Shown one piece after another: positions 56,189 to 63,083 of a stretch of DNA of 64,000 nt. Source of the stretch: CAZFPT01 sp046541875 (GTDB lineage Bacteria; Planctomycetota; Phycisphaerae; SM23-33); contig JBKHCL010000004.1 in the NCBI GenBank assembly GCA_046541875.1, positions 1-64,000 of the forward strand, in the 5' to 3' direction. The translations under genes were made by a program, and so were the position numbers. How positions within the stretch are numbered: position 1 is the stretch's first letter; every line of letters starts with the position of its first letter. The notes below the pieces were generated by a model, which was not told where the DNA came from, did no database searches, and saw only the letters and a program-made list of their open reading frames with translations.

Positions 56189-56246
56189 GGGCCCGGACGG
56201 CCGGCCTGACGCACGTGCGTCGCCGTGACTTTGGCAATCCGGGCCC
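56189..56246. terminator. Convergent hairpin after the protease gene
   Basis: GGGCCCGGA (56189-56197) pairs with TCCGGGCCC (56238-56246). Inside the loop is a second perfect palindrome, GACGCACGTGCGTC. The structure lies between the convergent ends of the protease gene (+) and the gene at 56270 (-). No T-run follows. Confidence 0.55.
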
Positions 56247-56269
56247 CTCGGAGCGGCTGGGGTGTGTTC

Positions 56270-56782
56270 CTACAGCGAGATATTCAGCTCCCGGTCATCG
56301 TCGCCGGGTTGATCGCTCTCGCCGGGCGGGTTGTCATCGGTGACGGGGTCTTCGTCCAGCCGTCGCCCGAAGCGCGCGAAAAGCTTGTCCATGAGCGTTC
56401 GGAGTACGAGCAGCTCGATTCGCTGCTGGGGTTCCATTTCCATGCGAAGGGGCGGGAGTTCGCGTTTGGCGGCTTCGGCGGTGAGGTTTCCCGCCTCGAC
56501 GCGCGCTTTGGCGAAGGAGGCCATCAGGTTGCCTGTCACGGCGAAGTCCCGCTCATCGAGCCACTTCCGCATGTCCCCGGTGGCGGTCTCTGCCGACCGG
56601 TCACCCTCCTCTACCGGCCCGAGTGCGGGGCGCACCTCCCGGCCGATCAGGTCGGACAGGGACGCCGCGGTGGCGTCCTGCCCGTTTTCAGGGGTCCTTG
56701 CGCGCACATTGAGCGATTCGTGGACCTCCTCGGTCTTCGGGCGGTGCGCATTGACATCAATGCTTGATGGATCAACCTTCAT
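56270..56782 (-). CDS. Hypothetical protein
   Basis: The 170-residue soluble protein MKVDPSSIDVNAHRP has a polar, unstructured first half and a helical second half (MRKWLDERDFAVTG, EPQQRIELLVLRTLMDKLFARF), then an acidic tail. I recognise no family. GGAGGG lies seven bases before the ATG at 56782. The helical stretch could be an adaptor or stalk-like domain, but this is a guess. Confidence 0.6.
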   Translation of the reverse strand: MKVDPSSIDVNAHRPKTEEVHESLNVRARTPENGQDATAASLSDLIGREVRPALGPVEEGDRSAETATGDMRKWLDERDFAVTGNLMASFAKARVEAGNLTAEAAKRELPPLRMEMEPQQRIELLVLRTLMDKLFARFGRRLDEDPVTDDNPPGESDQPGDDDRELNISL

Positions 56783-56956
56783 CTCGATACCCTCCGGCAG
56801 CCTCTTGGCCGTCCAATCGGCCTGCTGCCTCAAGTGCGTTTGGTCGCCCCGACGGGTCCGAACCAAACGCTTCCTCCACAAGCCATTATCGAGTGAAGTA
56901 CGGAAATCTTAAGCCCATGGTGCGGTATTTCTTCAGGCGATCAGCCGGAGCGTAAG

Positions 56957-57943
56957 TCAGGTCTGCGACTGAGATTGGGCCGCTTCAGAGCCAAGAGGGT
57001 GGGACCGCTCATAGACGCCCTTGAGGCGTTGGGTGGTCAGGTGGGTGTAAATCTGGGTGGTGGAGAGGCTTTCGTGGCCAAGAAGCTCCTGCACGCTTCG
57101 CAGGTCGGCCCCGGCGTTGAGCATGTGCGTGGCGAAGCTGTGCCGCAACGTGTGCGGACTGGCGTGCTGGTCGATGCCGGCCACCTGGAGATACTTCGTC
57201 AGACGCCGGCGGATGCTGCGTCCGCTGAGCCGCTTGCCGTGCTTGTTGACGAACAGCGGACCGCGTTGCGGCAGGCCGAACGCCGCCGACCGCTGGAAGC
57301 AGTAACGGTAAATCGCCTCGACGGCATGGCTTCCGAGCGGGACGAGGCGCTCCTTGCGTCCTTTTCCCCGCACCCGAAGGGCCTCGTTGAACTCGTCGAG
57401 GTCCTCGACGTTCAGGCCGACCAGCTCGCTGATTCGCAGGCCTGCTGAGTAGATCGTCTCGAGGATGGCCCGGTCCCGCAGGCCGCCCAGCGTGTTGAGA
57501 TCCGGGGCGTTGAGCAACTCGGAGATCTGTTCGACGGTGAGGCAGGAGGGGAGTTTCTTATCCTGGCGCGGGGTGCGGATGACGGCCACCGGCGAAGCTT
57601 TTACGACCCCTTTGCGCACGAGGTACTTGTAGAAACTCCGCAGGGAGGCGAGTTTACGGGCGACGGTGCTTTTGGAGTATCCGTGGGTTCGCATGCGCGC
57701 CAAGTAGGCCCGGACGTCCATCGCCTCGACGGAAAGCAGTTTCCCGGTGAGCATTTCGCCTGTGTCGGGGTCGTCGTCGAGCTGGGGCATGTCGTCGAGA
57801 TCGATGCTGTCCGCATCGTCGCAGAGCAGGAAGCGGGCGAACTGCGTAAGATCGGCGGTGTAGGAGCGAATCGTGTGTGCGGAGAAGTTGCGCTCCAACT
57901 CGAGGTAGTCCAGAAAACGGTCGACGTGGGGGATGTTCGTCAT
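56957..57943 (-). CDS. xerC: Tyrosine recombinase, XerC-like
   Basis: The 328-residue protein has the catalytic residues Arg170, Lys194, His264-x2-Arg267, His290 and Tyr299 in LGHESLSTTQIYTHL. An acidic insert of about 28 residues (about 42-69) lies in the N-terminal domain. The start could also be 57979; I prefer the ATG at 57943 because family homology begins there and a GAGA lies just upstream. With the recombinase at 48152-49084 it may form the XerCD pair that acts at dif. Confidence 0.85.
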   Translation of the reverse strand: MTNIPHVDRFLDYLELERNFSAHTIRSYTADLTQFARFLLCDDADSIDLDDMPQLDDDPDTGEMLTGKLLSVEAMDVRAYLARMRTHGYSKSTVARKLASLRSFYKYLVRKGVVKASPVAVIRTPRQDKKLPSCLTVEQISELLNAPDLNTLGGLRDRAILETIYSAGLRISELVGLNVEDLDEFNEALRVRGKGRKERLVPLGSHAVEAIYRYCFQRSAAFGLPQRGPLFVNKHGKRLSGRSIRRRLTKYLQVAGIDQHASPHTLRHSFATHMLNAGADLRSVQELLGHESLSTTQIYTHLTTQRLKGVYERSHPLGSEAAQSQSQT

Positions 57944-58025
57944 TCTCTCAGCCGATGCGGGGTCACGGTTCGCCTGCATGGGATTATCGGCTGAGGAGCG
58001 CGGAAAACTCCAGCCCGGCGGGGGG

Positions 58026-58244
58026 CTACTTCATATCGAACGGGCTGAGGGCCTTGTTGCAGTCGCACGCGGCGTGGTGGGTCACTTTGAAGCTGAGGGT
58101 CGCGGCGTCCAGCCAGTCGATGCGATGGTCCCTGTCCTCGGCGAACCGGACCAGTTCTTCCACGACGTCGTCTTCACAGCCGGGGGTGTAACGAAAGACG
58201 TAGAGGTCTTTGTCCTTCTGCATGGACAGTGTTCGAACGATCAT
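58026..58244 (-). CDS. Small hypothetical protein
   Basis: The 72-residue protein MIVRTLSMQKDK has no recognised family. It has the pattern strand, loop, helix (VVEELVRFAEDRDH), strand (SFKVTHHAACDC), and could be a small ferredoxin-like fold. GAGAGAG lies before the ATG. It diverges from the sRNA-1 region. Confidence 0.55.
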   Translation of the reverse strand: MIVRTLSMQKDKDLYVFRYTPGCEDDVVEELVRFAEDRDHRIDWLDAATLSFKVTHHAACDCNKALSPFDMK

Positions 58245-58577
58245 AGTGGTCTCTCTCTTTTGGGGTCGCAGCCGACCCCGAATTGTGCCCGGGGCCGACC
58301 ATCGTATGTATCGGAGAGCGACCGGTCCGACTGAACGAGTGAGATCGGACCAGGGAAGTTTTTTCCGAAACGTCCGGCAACGGCCGACCATCCGGGGGGC
58401 GCGGCGCTGGAAAACGCGCAAAACGTCCCTCGGGCGGCGTGGAATGAACGGCGAACAGGGGTTTATGGTGACATCAGGAGTTTCGAGGCAGAAAAAATAC
58501 GTGAAGTCATTTAATTGCATATACAGGGTTTACCTTACCTGGTCTTGATTTTCTGGGAAAATCGGAAGAATCCCGTG
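58245..58577. other. 333-bp divergent gap with inverted repeat
   Basis: The gap lies upstream of the sRNA-1 promoter. A perfect inverted repeat, GATTTTC-TGG-GAAAATC (58547-58563), ends 14 bp before the -35 element and could be a binding site for an activator or repressor. The stretch at about 58480-58560 is AT-rich. No gene is credible here. Confidence 0.5.
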
Positions 58578-58606
58578 TTGACACCTCCTGCGATGACTTA
58601 TACTAT
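58578..58606 (+). promoter_or_regulatory. Promoter of candidate sRNA-1
   Basis: TTGACA at 58578-58583 is followed by TACTAT after 17 bp (58601-58606), or by TATACT after 15 bp (58599-58604). Both options match consensus well, and the layout is nearly that of the gap promoter. The start would be near 58612, directly upstream of two hairpins. Confidence 0.7.
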
Positions 58607-58611
58607 ATTCA

Positions 58612-58700
58612 GACATAAGGCGGGTCTCCCCCTGCCCGCCTTTGTTCCCCACGAACAGCAGGCTCGACCCTCCCCCTGGTCGGGCCTGCTGCTTCTTTTT
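58612..58700 (+). ncRNA. Candidate small RNA with two CUCCCCCU loops (sRNA-1)
   Basis: About 90 nt of RNA would run from the promoter to an intrinsic terminator. Hairpin 1 has an 8-bp stem, AAGGCGGG/CCCGCCTT (58617-58642), and a 10-nt loop that contains CUCCCCCU. Hairpin 2 has a 14-bp stem with one G-U pair (58656-58691) and an 8-nt loop that is exactly CUCCCCCU. It is followed by CTTCTTTTTT. No credible coding frame begins after the promoter. Both loops are complementary to GGGGGAG-type Shine-Dalgarno sequences. I do not recognise a known RNA family; SRP RNA and 6S RNA do not fit. Confidence 0.62.
58656..58700 (+). terminator. Intrinsic terminator of sRNA-1
   Basis: The 14-bp stem (58656-58669 with 58678-58691) is followed by CTTCTTTTTT. 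It has the standard layout of a factor-independent terminator, and its loop is the 8-mer CUCCCCCU. Confidence 0.75.
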
Positions 58701-58842
58701 TGCGCACAGGGGTAGGGTGTCTGCTGTATATGGGTGTTCGTTGTACGGGGCAAGGCTTTGGCATGCGTGAGTCGCCTGGACGCCTCAGCCGCCCGACGGT
58801 ACACTGCTTTGGTGATTCCTGCTTCCCCGAGCACCAACGGCC

Positions 58843-59421
58843 ATGCCACCTTCTCGAATCAAGCTCGATACAGGCGATCTGTGGTCTCCGGGCGATCCGC
58901 TGCCGGGCGGGGCGGTTCTGCGCCAAATGGCTGCCCGCGTGATCGCGCTGTGGGAGATGCCCGAGTTGGCCGACGCGACGATCGGCTACAACGGTCGCCT
59001 GCGGACCACGCTCGGGCGGGCGATGCTGGATGAGCGGCGCGTGGAGCTCAACCCGCGCCTGCTGCGGGACCATCCCGAGCAGTTGGTCTCGACATTGGCC
59101 CACGAGCTGGCGCACCTGGCGGTTCACGTGCGGTTCGGCCGACGGGCGGGCGCCCATGGCAGGGAGTTCCGAACGCTCATGCGGGCGCTGAATCTCGACG
59201 CGCGGGCGACGCACGACCTGCCCGTGGAGCACCTTCGCCGCCGTCGGCGTCGCTATGTCTACCTGCACCGGTGCGACCAGTGTGGCCGATCGGCCATCGC
59301 CCGGCGGGTTTTGCGCGATCGCATCTGCGGCCGCTGCGGGCCCGGGATGCAATGGGACGTCTATCGCCTGCCCGATACCCCGGCAGGGCGGGCGCTGCTG
59401 GAGACGCTGGCGAACGGCTAG
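58843..59421 (+). CDS. SprT-like zinc metalloprotease-family protein
   Basis: The 192-residue protein has the SprT core: HELAH (87-91), then a third ligand His105 in RAGAHGREF. A C-terminal four-cysteine zinc ribbon (C144, C147, C162, C165) also fits the family. SprT-like proteins are thought to cleave or bind DNA-bound proteins; the mammalian relative SPRTN does so in DNA repair. The gene is flanked by two candidate small RNAs. No strong ribosome binding site is visible before the ATG, so a leader-based control is possible. Confidence 0.78.
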   Translation: MPPSRIKLDTGDLWSPGDPLPGGAVLRQMAARVIALWEMPELADATIGYNGRLRTTLGRAMLDERRVELNPRLLRDHPEQLVSTLAHELAHLAVHVRFGRRAGAHGREFRTLMRALNLDARATHDLPVEHLRRRRRRYVYLHRCDQCGRSAIARRVLRDRICGRCGPGMQWDVYRLPDTPAGRALLETLANG

Positions 59422-59449
59422 GACAGGGCTTATCGCGCGGCGACCAAGG

Positions 59450-59577
59450 CAAAAAAAAGACCGGGAACGTCCAGGCGGAGGGAGACCTGAATATTCCCGG
59501 CTGTCAGTGGCTCGCTGCCAAGATCGCAGGTGGAGGGAGACCTGCAAGCACTGTGGCGCGAGCCGTTTCATTCACTT
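59450..59577 (-). ncRNA. Candidate small RNA with two CUCCCUCC loops (sRNA-2)
   Basis: Read on the minus strand, hairpin A has a lower stem GGCTCGC/GCGAGCC extended by GCCA/TGGC (59509-59564). Its upper 6-bp stem GCAGGT/ACCTGC (59526-59545) displays the loop CUCCCUCC. Hairpin B has an outer stem CCGGGAA/TTCCCGG (59461-59500), and its inner CAGG/CCTG stem displays UCUCCCUCCG. It is followed by TCTTTTTTTT (59451-59460). So the RNA of about 127 nt shows the same 8-mer in two loops and ends at a terminator. It lies antisense to the region just after sprT. The loops complement GGAGGGAG-type Shine-Dalgarno sequences. Confidence 0.65.
59451..59500 (-). terminator. Intrinsic terminator of sRNA-2
   Basis: On the minus strand the stem TTCCCGG/CCGGGAA (59461-59500) is followed by TC and eight Ts (59451-59460). 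The eight-T run in a GC-rich genome is a strong signal. The apical part holds the CUCCCUCC loop. Confidence 0.8.
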
Positions 59578-59583
59578 CATGTA

Positions 59584-59614
59584 ATTATATAGACACCCCG
59601 GCGGTCTTTGACAA
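59584..59614 (-). promoter_or_regulatory. Promoter of candidate sRNA-2
   Basis: On the minus strand TTGTCA (59609-59614) is followed after 17 bp by TATATA (59586-59591), or after 19 bp by a perfect TATAAT (59584-59589). The start would be near 59577, upstream of hairpin A. The plus-strand reading of the same bases has a TTGACA but no -10, so the minus strand is preferred. Confidence 0.6.
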
Positions 59615-59732
59615 GGCTTTTCCGAGAATTATTGGCTTTGGCGGCCCATTTAGTGCGCAAATATTACATAAGATCAGTGAAATGAAAATCTTACGCTGTA
59701 TACAAATAATCGGAAAAGTCTGCAAAAATTAA

Positions 59733-59765
59733 GACCCGAACGGGATCATATGGCCCGTCCGGGTC
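59733..59765 (-). terminator. Terminator of the LTxxQ gene
   Basis: GACCCG-a-ACGGG (59733-59744) pairs with CCCGT-c-CGGGTC (59754-59765), two stems with one mismatch. On the minus strand it is followed by TTAATTTTT, so it ends the transcript of the gene at 59813-60865. On the plus strand it could end transcripts through sprT. Confidence 0.7.
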
Positions 59766-59812
59766 GTTGATTTCTCGTCTGCGGGGGTTGCAGGCCGGTC
59801 CGGATCGCTCGT

Positions 59813-60865
59813 TTACTCGCTGGAGTCCGTGCCGTTCCCGCCGCGGCCACGACGTTTGCTGCCTTCACGACGTTTGCCCCGTTGTCTGTTTGCGCCTGGC
59901 TCGCCGCGTCCGCCTCGTCGTCCCCTCGCCTTGCGGAGGGTCTGCTTCTGTTCGTCGCTGAGCGACTCGCGGAGCTTCTTCATCCCTTCCCCGAGAGCCT
60001 TTCGCTTCGCGCCGCGACCGTCGGCCTGCTTGATGGCCTGGGACGTCTCGGAGATGATCTTCTTCTGGTCGGCTGTCAGCGAGTCGCCCAAGGCGGTTTT
60101 CAGTCGGCCGAACGGCTTGCGGCCTTGACCGGCCCCGTCCCGCCCCACGCGTTTGCGGGCGGCGGCGAGCTTTTGCTTCTGCTCGTCGGTGAGGGTGGTC
60201 TGGAACTTCTCCCGTCCCTGCTGGGCGGCCTTCTTCTTGGCCTCGGCGCCCTCGGCGTTGCGGACGGATTGGGCGGTTTCTTTGAGAATCTCCTTCTGCT
60301 TGTCGGTCAGGGAGTCTCCCAGCACTTTCGCCGCTGCGGCGGCGGGATGACGTCGGGCCATCCGGCGGCGACGGGCGGCCTGGAGCATCCCAACGACCTT
60401 CTTGCCCTTTTCCTCACCGAGGGTCTTGATGATCTGCTGGTGATTGGTCTCTGCCTTGGTCTTGAGCCCGGCCATCAGTTTCTGGCGTTTCTCGCGAAGT
60501 TCCTTGAGCTTGTCGGCGTCGCCGTCCTTGACGGCCTGGCGATGCTCCTCGCGCAGGGCCTGGAGCTTGTCGGCGTTTTCCTTGTGCCAGTTTTTTGCAT
60601 CCTGGGCGAAGCTCTCCATCACGGTCTTCAGTTGGGCCTGCTGCTCGTCGGTCAGGTCGGCCTGTTTGCAGATCTGGGCCATCCTCCGCTGGTGAGCCCG
60701 TTGCCGGTCCTGCCGGCGATTCTGACCGTTCTCCCGGTGCTTGGTCTGACGGGTCTTGCGATTCTGCTTGCGGTTCTGCCTGGCGTCCTGCTCTTGGGCG
60801 ACGACGCTGCCGGCTACCAGCGCGACAGCCAACAGGGCCAGGAGTATTCGCGGGGTGCGGTTCAT
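59813..60865 (-). CDS. Secreted basic protein with LTxxQ repeats
   Basis: The 350-residue protein has a signal peptide (about 1-23, VVAQ) and is very rich in Lys, Arg and Gln. Five LTxxQ-like motifs recur: LTDEQQAQL, LTDKQKEIL, LTDEQKQKL, LTADQKKII and LSDEQKQTL. These resemble the motif of the periplasmic stress chaperones Spy and CpxP. The C-terminal 60 residues are nearly all Arg, Gly and Lys. It may be a chaperone or a polyanion-binding protein; both are inference. AAGGA lies seven bases before the ATG at 60865. Confidence 0.7.
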   Translation of the reverse strand: MNRTPRILLALLAVALVAGSVVAQEQDARQNRKQNRKTRQTKHRENGQNRRQDRQRAHQRRMAQICKQADLTDEQQAQLKTVMESFAQDAKNWHKENADKLQALREEHRQAVKDGDADKLKELREKRQKLMAGLKTKAETNHQQIIKTLGEEKGKKVVGMLQAARRRRMARRHPAAAAAKVLGDSLTDKQKEILKETAQSVRNAEGAEAKKKAAQQGREKFQTTLTDEQKQKLAAARKRVGRDGAGQGRKPFGRLKTALGDSLTADQKKIISETSQAIKQADGRGAKRKALGEGMKKLRESLSDEQKQTLRKARGRRGGRGEPGANRQRGKRREGSKRRGRGGNGTDSSE

Positions 60866-61014
60866 GATTGGGTCCTTTCGTCGGATCACATTGACTCACT
60901 CTCGTGCGGGGCGATGGCGCCGTCGTCCCGCGTCTGAGGGGTCTAACGGAGAAAGGGCCTGGCTATTGCAGCATCAACGGAAAACCGGCGAAACTCGGTC
61001 CGCGGCGCGCGAGT

Positions 61015-61905
61015 TCAGGTAGTAAGCTGTCGGACGTAGTCGATCACGCCCTCTTGCGGCGTGAAGGCTGCCTCGAAGCCGAGCTGCTCGCGGGCGCGGG
61101 TAGTGTCGGCCTGGGTGTGGGCCTGATAGGTCTCGCCGTAGGGGTTGTCGATATAGTCCGGCTGGAGGTTCGTGCCCAGGGCCTGGTTGATCCACTCCAC
61201 CAGCTCGTTGAACGTCGTCGCCCGCCCCGTGCCGACGTTGTACACCCCGCAGGGGGCTTCCAACGCCAGGAGATTGGCTGTGACCACGTCGGGGACGTAG
61301 ATGTGGTCGCGCTTCTGCTCGCCGTTGCGGAAGAGCTTTGGGCGTCGGCCGACCTTCATCTGCTGGGTGAGGTGGTAGATCATGCTCGCCGGTCGACCCT
61401 TATGGGCCTCCCGCGGCCCGAACACGTTGAAATATCGCAGGCCGACGATGTGCATCTCATCGACGAGCGTCTTCGCGCGGTCGTCCATCCACAGCTTGCT
61501 GCGGGCGTAGGTGTTCAGCAGGTCCTTGGGCTGGTCCTCCTGCTGGGGGGCGTCCCCGTGGCCATACAGACTGGCCGACGAGGCGTAGACGAGTTTCGCC
61601 CCGCAGCGTCGGGCAAGGTCGATGATCACCTCGAAGCCCTCGGTGTTCGAGCGGTACGTCTCGTCGTCGTCCGGGTGGCGTGGGTCGGTGATGGCTGCCT
61701 GATGGAAAATCGCGTCGAAATCCTCGCGGATCTCCATCGGCCGAGATACGTCCGCGCGGATGACCTCGCCGGCGAAACCAGCAAGATTGTCCACGTGGCC
61801 GGTGAAGAAGTTGTCCACAACCACGACGTCGTCGCCCTGCTGCTGGAGCTTCAACGCCAGGTTGGACCCGATAAAGCCGGCACCGCCGGTGACGAGACAT
61901 TTCAT
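61015..61905 (-). CDS. hldD: ADP-L-glycero-D-manno-heptose epimerase (HldD-like)
   Basis: The 296-residue NAD-dependent epimerase has GGAGFIGSN at the N-terminus, the YARSK motif with the catalytic Tyr and Lys, and LRYFNVFGPREAHKG, which is close to the HldD signature. It would make ADP-L-glycero-heptose for LPS core. It lies directly after the heptose nucleotidyltransferase gene, which supports the call over UDP-glucose epimerase. It starts 15 bp after the stop of that gene. Confidence 0.82.
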   Translation of the reverse strand: MKCLVTGGAGFIGSNLALKLQQQGDDVVVVDNFFTGHVDNLAGFAGEVIRADVSRPMEIREDFDAIFHQAAITDPRHPDDDETYRSNTEGFEVIIDLARRCGAKLVYASSASLYGHGDAPQQEDQPKDLLNTYARSKLWMDDRAKTLVDEMHIVGLRYFNVFGPREAHKGRPASMIYHLTQQMKVGRRPKLFRNGEQKRDHIYVPDVVTANLLALEAPCGVYNVGTGRATTFNELVEWINQALGTNLQPDYIDNPYGETYQAHTQADTTRAREQLGFEAAFTPQEGVIDYVRQLTT

Positions 61906-61920
61906 TGCGTATGCTCCTGC

Positions 61921-62451
61921 TCAGGATGGGGCGTCGATAAACGCCCGGTGAATCCGCTCAATCAGCGTGGTGGTCCGCACGCCTTCGACGATCGGCAGCA
62001 GATGCACTCTTCCGCCGTTGCGCTCGACCGTATCGCGTTCGATGCAGTCCGCCCCGTACTCGGCTCCGTTGGTATGCACGTCCGGCGCGAGACGTTCGAG
62101 AAACGCGATGGGCGTTTCCTCGTCGAAGGCGAAGACATAATCCACGCACCCCAGCGCCGCCAGCATCCGCAGCCGATGCTCCTGTGGGTTCACCGGGCGA
62201 TGGGCACCCTTGTACGCCCGCACGGACGCGTCGGAATTCACGCCCACCATCAGCACGTCGCCCACCGCGGCGGCCTGGTGCAGACTCACCACGTGTCCGA
62301 CGTGCAGAAGGTCGTAGGAACCGTTGTTTGTCACGACGGTTCGGCCGTCGGCTCGGAGGGCCTCGCGAATCGAGACCAGCTCGTCGAGCGTCCTGACCTT
62401 CGCCTCCAGCGTCGGCTGCGAGAAAATGTCGATGGTATGGTCGTCGCTCAT
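61921..62451 (-). CDS. hldE: Heptose 1-phosphate nucleotidyltransferase (HldE C-domain type)
   Basis: The 176-residue protein is the adenylyltransferase half of HldE on its own. It has NNGSYDLLHVGHV with the HxGH nucleotidyltransferase motif and VGVNSDASVRAYKG. It would activate D-glycero-D-manno-heptose 1-phosphate to ADP-heptose. The kinase half is absent and must be elsewhere. An ATG at 62472 (MQYDGRD) is an alternative start. It heads the two-gene operon with hldD. Confidence 0.8.
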   Translation of the reverse strand: MSDDHTIDIFSQPTLEAKVRTLDELVSIREALRADGRTVVTNNGSYDLLHVGHVVSLHQAAAVGDVLMVGVNSDASVRAYKGAHRPVNPQEHRLRMLAALGCVDYVFAFDEETPIAFLERLAPDVHTNGAEYGADCIERDTVERNGGRVHLLPIVEGVRTTTLIERIHRAFIDAPS

Positions 62452-62669
62452 GTCGCGGCCATCGTACTGCATCGCCCCGGCGTGTTCCAGCGCGTCGCGT
62501 GGCGAGAGACGGCCCGGATCTCTGCCCGTCCGGTGCCCTGGACTCGTCAGCCATCGCATGGAGGGAGGATGCGGAATTTCCTCAAATCCAGCCGCGGGGG
62601 GTCCGAAGGGAAGGGTGCAGTGCAGTTCGGACCTGGCCGCAACGCGTCGGCACACGGGGAGTGAGCACG

Positions 62670-63032
62670 ATGGAAAACAGGGCGTTCATTCGCATTCCGT
62701 TCGAGATGTCAGCCACGATCGACGTCGACGGCCGATCGGTCGCCGTGCGCGTGCGGGATCTGAGCATTCACGGGGCGTTCATCGAGGGTGTCTCCGGCGT
62801 CTCTGCCGGGGAGGGGCTTACCCTGCGCATCAAGCTTGGCGACGGGCCCGACGGGCCGGTCATCGAATCGCGTTCGAAGATTACCCGCGTCTGCGACGAG
62901 GGGGTGGGCGTGGAGTTCGTCGAGACGGGCATTGAATCGTTCGGCCATCTCGAAGCGGTCGTGCAGGCCAACTCCGGCGACCCCGAACGCGTCCTCGATG
63001 AAATGCAGGCCTACCTGGCAGGCAAGATGTGA
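62670..63032 (+). CDS. PilZ domain protein
   Basis: The 120-residue protein has the PilZ c-di-GMP-binding pattern: NRAFIRIPFEM (R-x4-R type) and VRDLSIHGAFIEG (D-x-S-x2-G). It probably binds c-di-GMP and changes the activity of a partner. GGGGAG lies eight bases before the ATG at 62670, and this site is complementary to the loop of sRNA-1. A GTG at 62661 is the alternative start. Confidence 0.82.
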   Translation: MENRAFIRIPFEMSATIDVDGRSVAVRVRDLSIHGAFIEGVSGVSAGEGLTLRIKLGDGPDGPVIESRSKITRVCDEGVGVEFVETGIESFGHLEAVVQANSGDPERVLDEMQAYLAGKM

Positions 63033-63083
63033 ACACAAGGGTAACGGGGCGACTGACCTTGACGGTTTACCCAAACGCGGGGG

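Larger units (their letters stand above)
59422..59812. other. 391-bp gap holding sRNA-2 and a terminator
   Basis: Between sprT and the LTxxQ gene no further gene is seen. The stretch 59450-59577 carries candidate sRNA-2 on the minus strand, its promoter lies at 59584-59614, and 59566-59730 is unusually AT-rich. A terminator for the LTxxQ gene lies at 59733-59765. Confidence 0.5.

Noticed and set aside
58612..58700. SRP RNA or 6S RNA as identity of sRNA-1
   Set aside because: The conserved SRP tetraloop region with GGAAGCAGC is absent, and 6S RNA is about twice as long with a central bubble.
59472..59545. Plus-strand RNA with GGAGGGAG loops acting as a CsrA-type sponge
   Set aside because: The plus strand lacks promoter and terminator here, while the minus strand has both; the GGA-rich loops are most simply the complement of sRNA-2.
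59608..59635. Plus-strand promoter starting at TTGACA (59608-59613)
   Set aside because: No acceptable -10 element follows at 16-18 bp (TATTGG at best). The same bases make a better minus-strand promoter that leads into sRNA-2.
61015..61905. UDP-glucose 4-epimerase as identity of the epimerase
   Set aside because: The FGPREAHKG segment and the adjacent heptose nucleotidyltransferase favour HldD.
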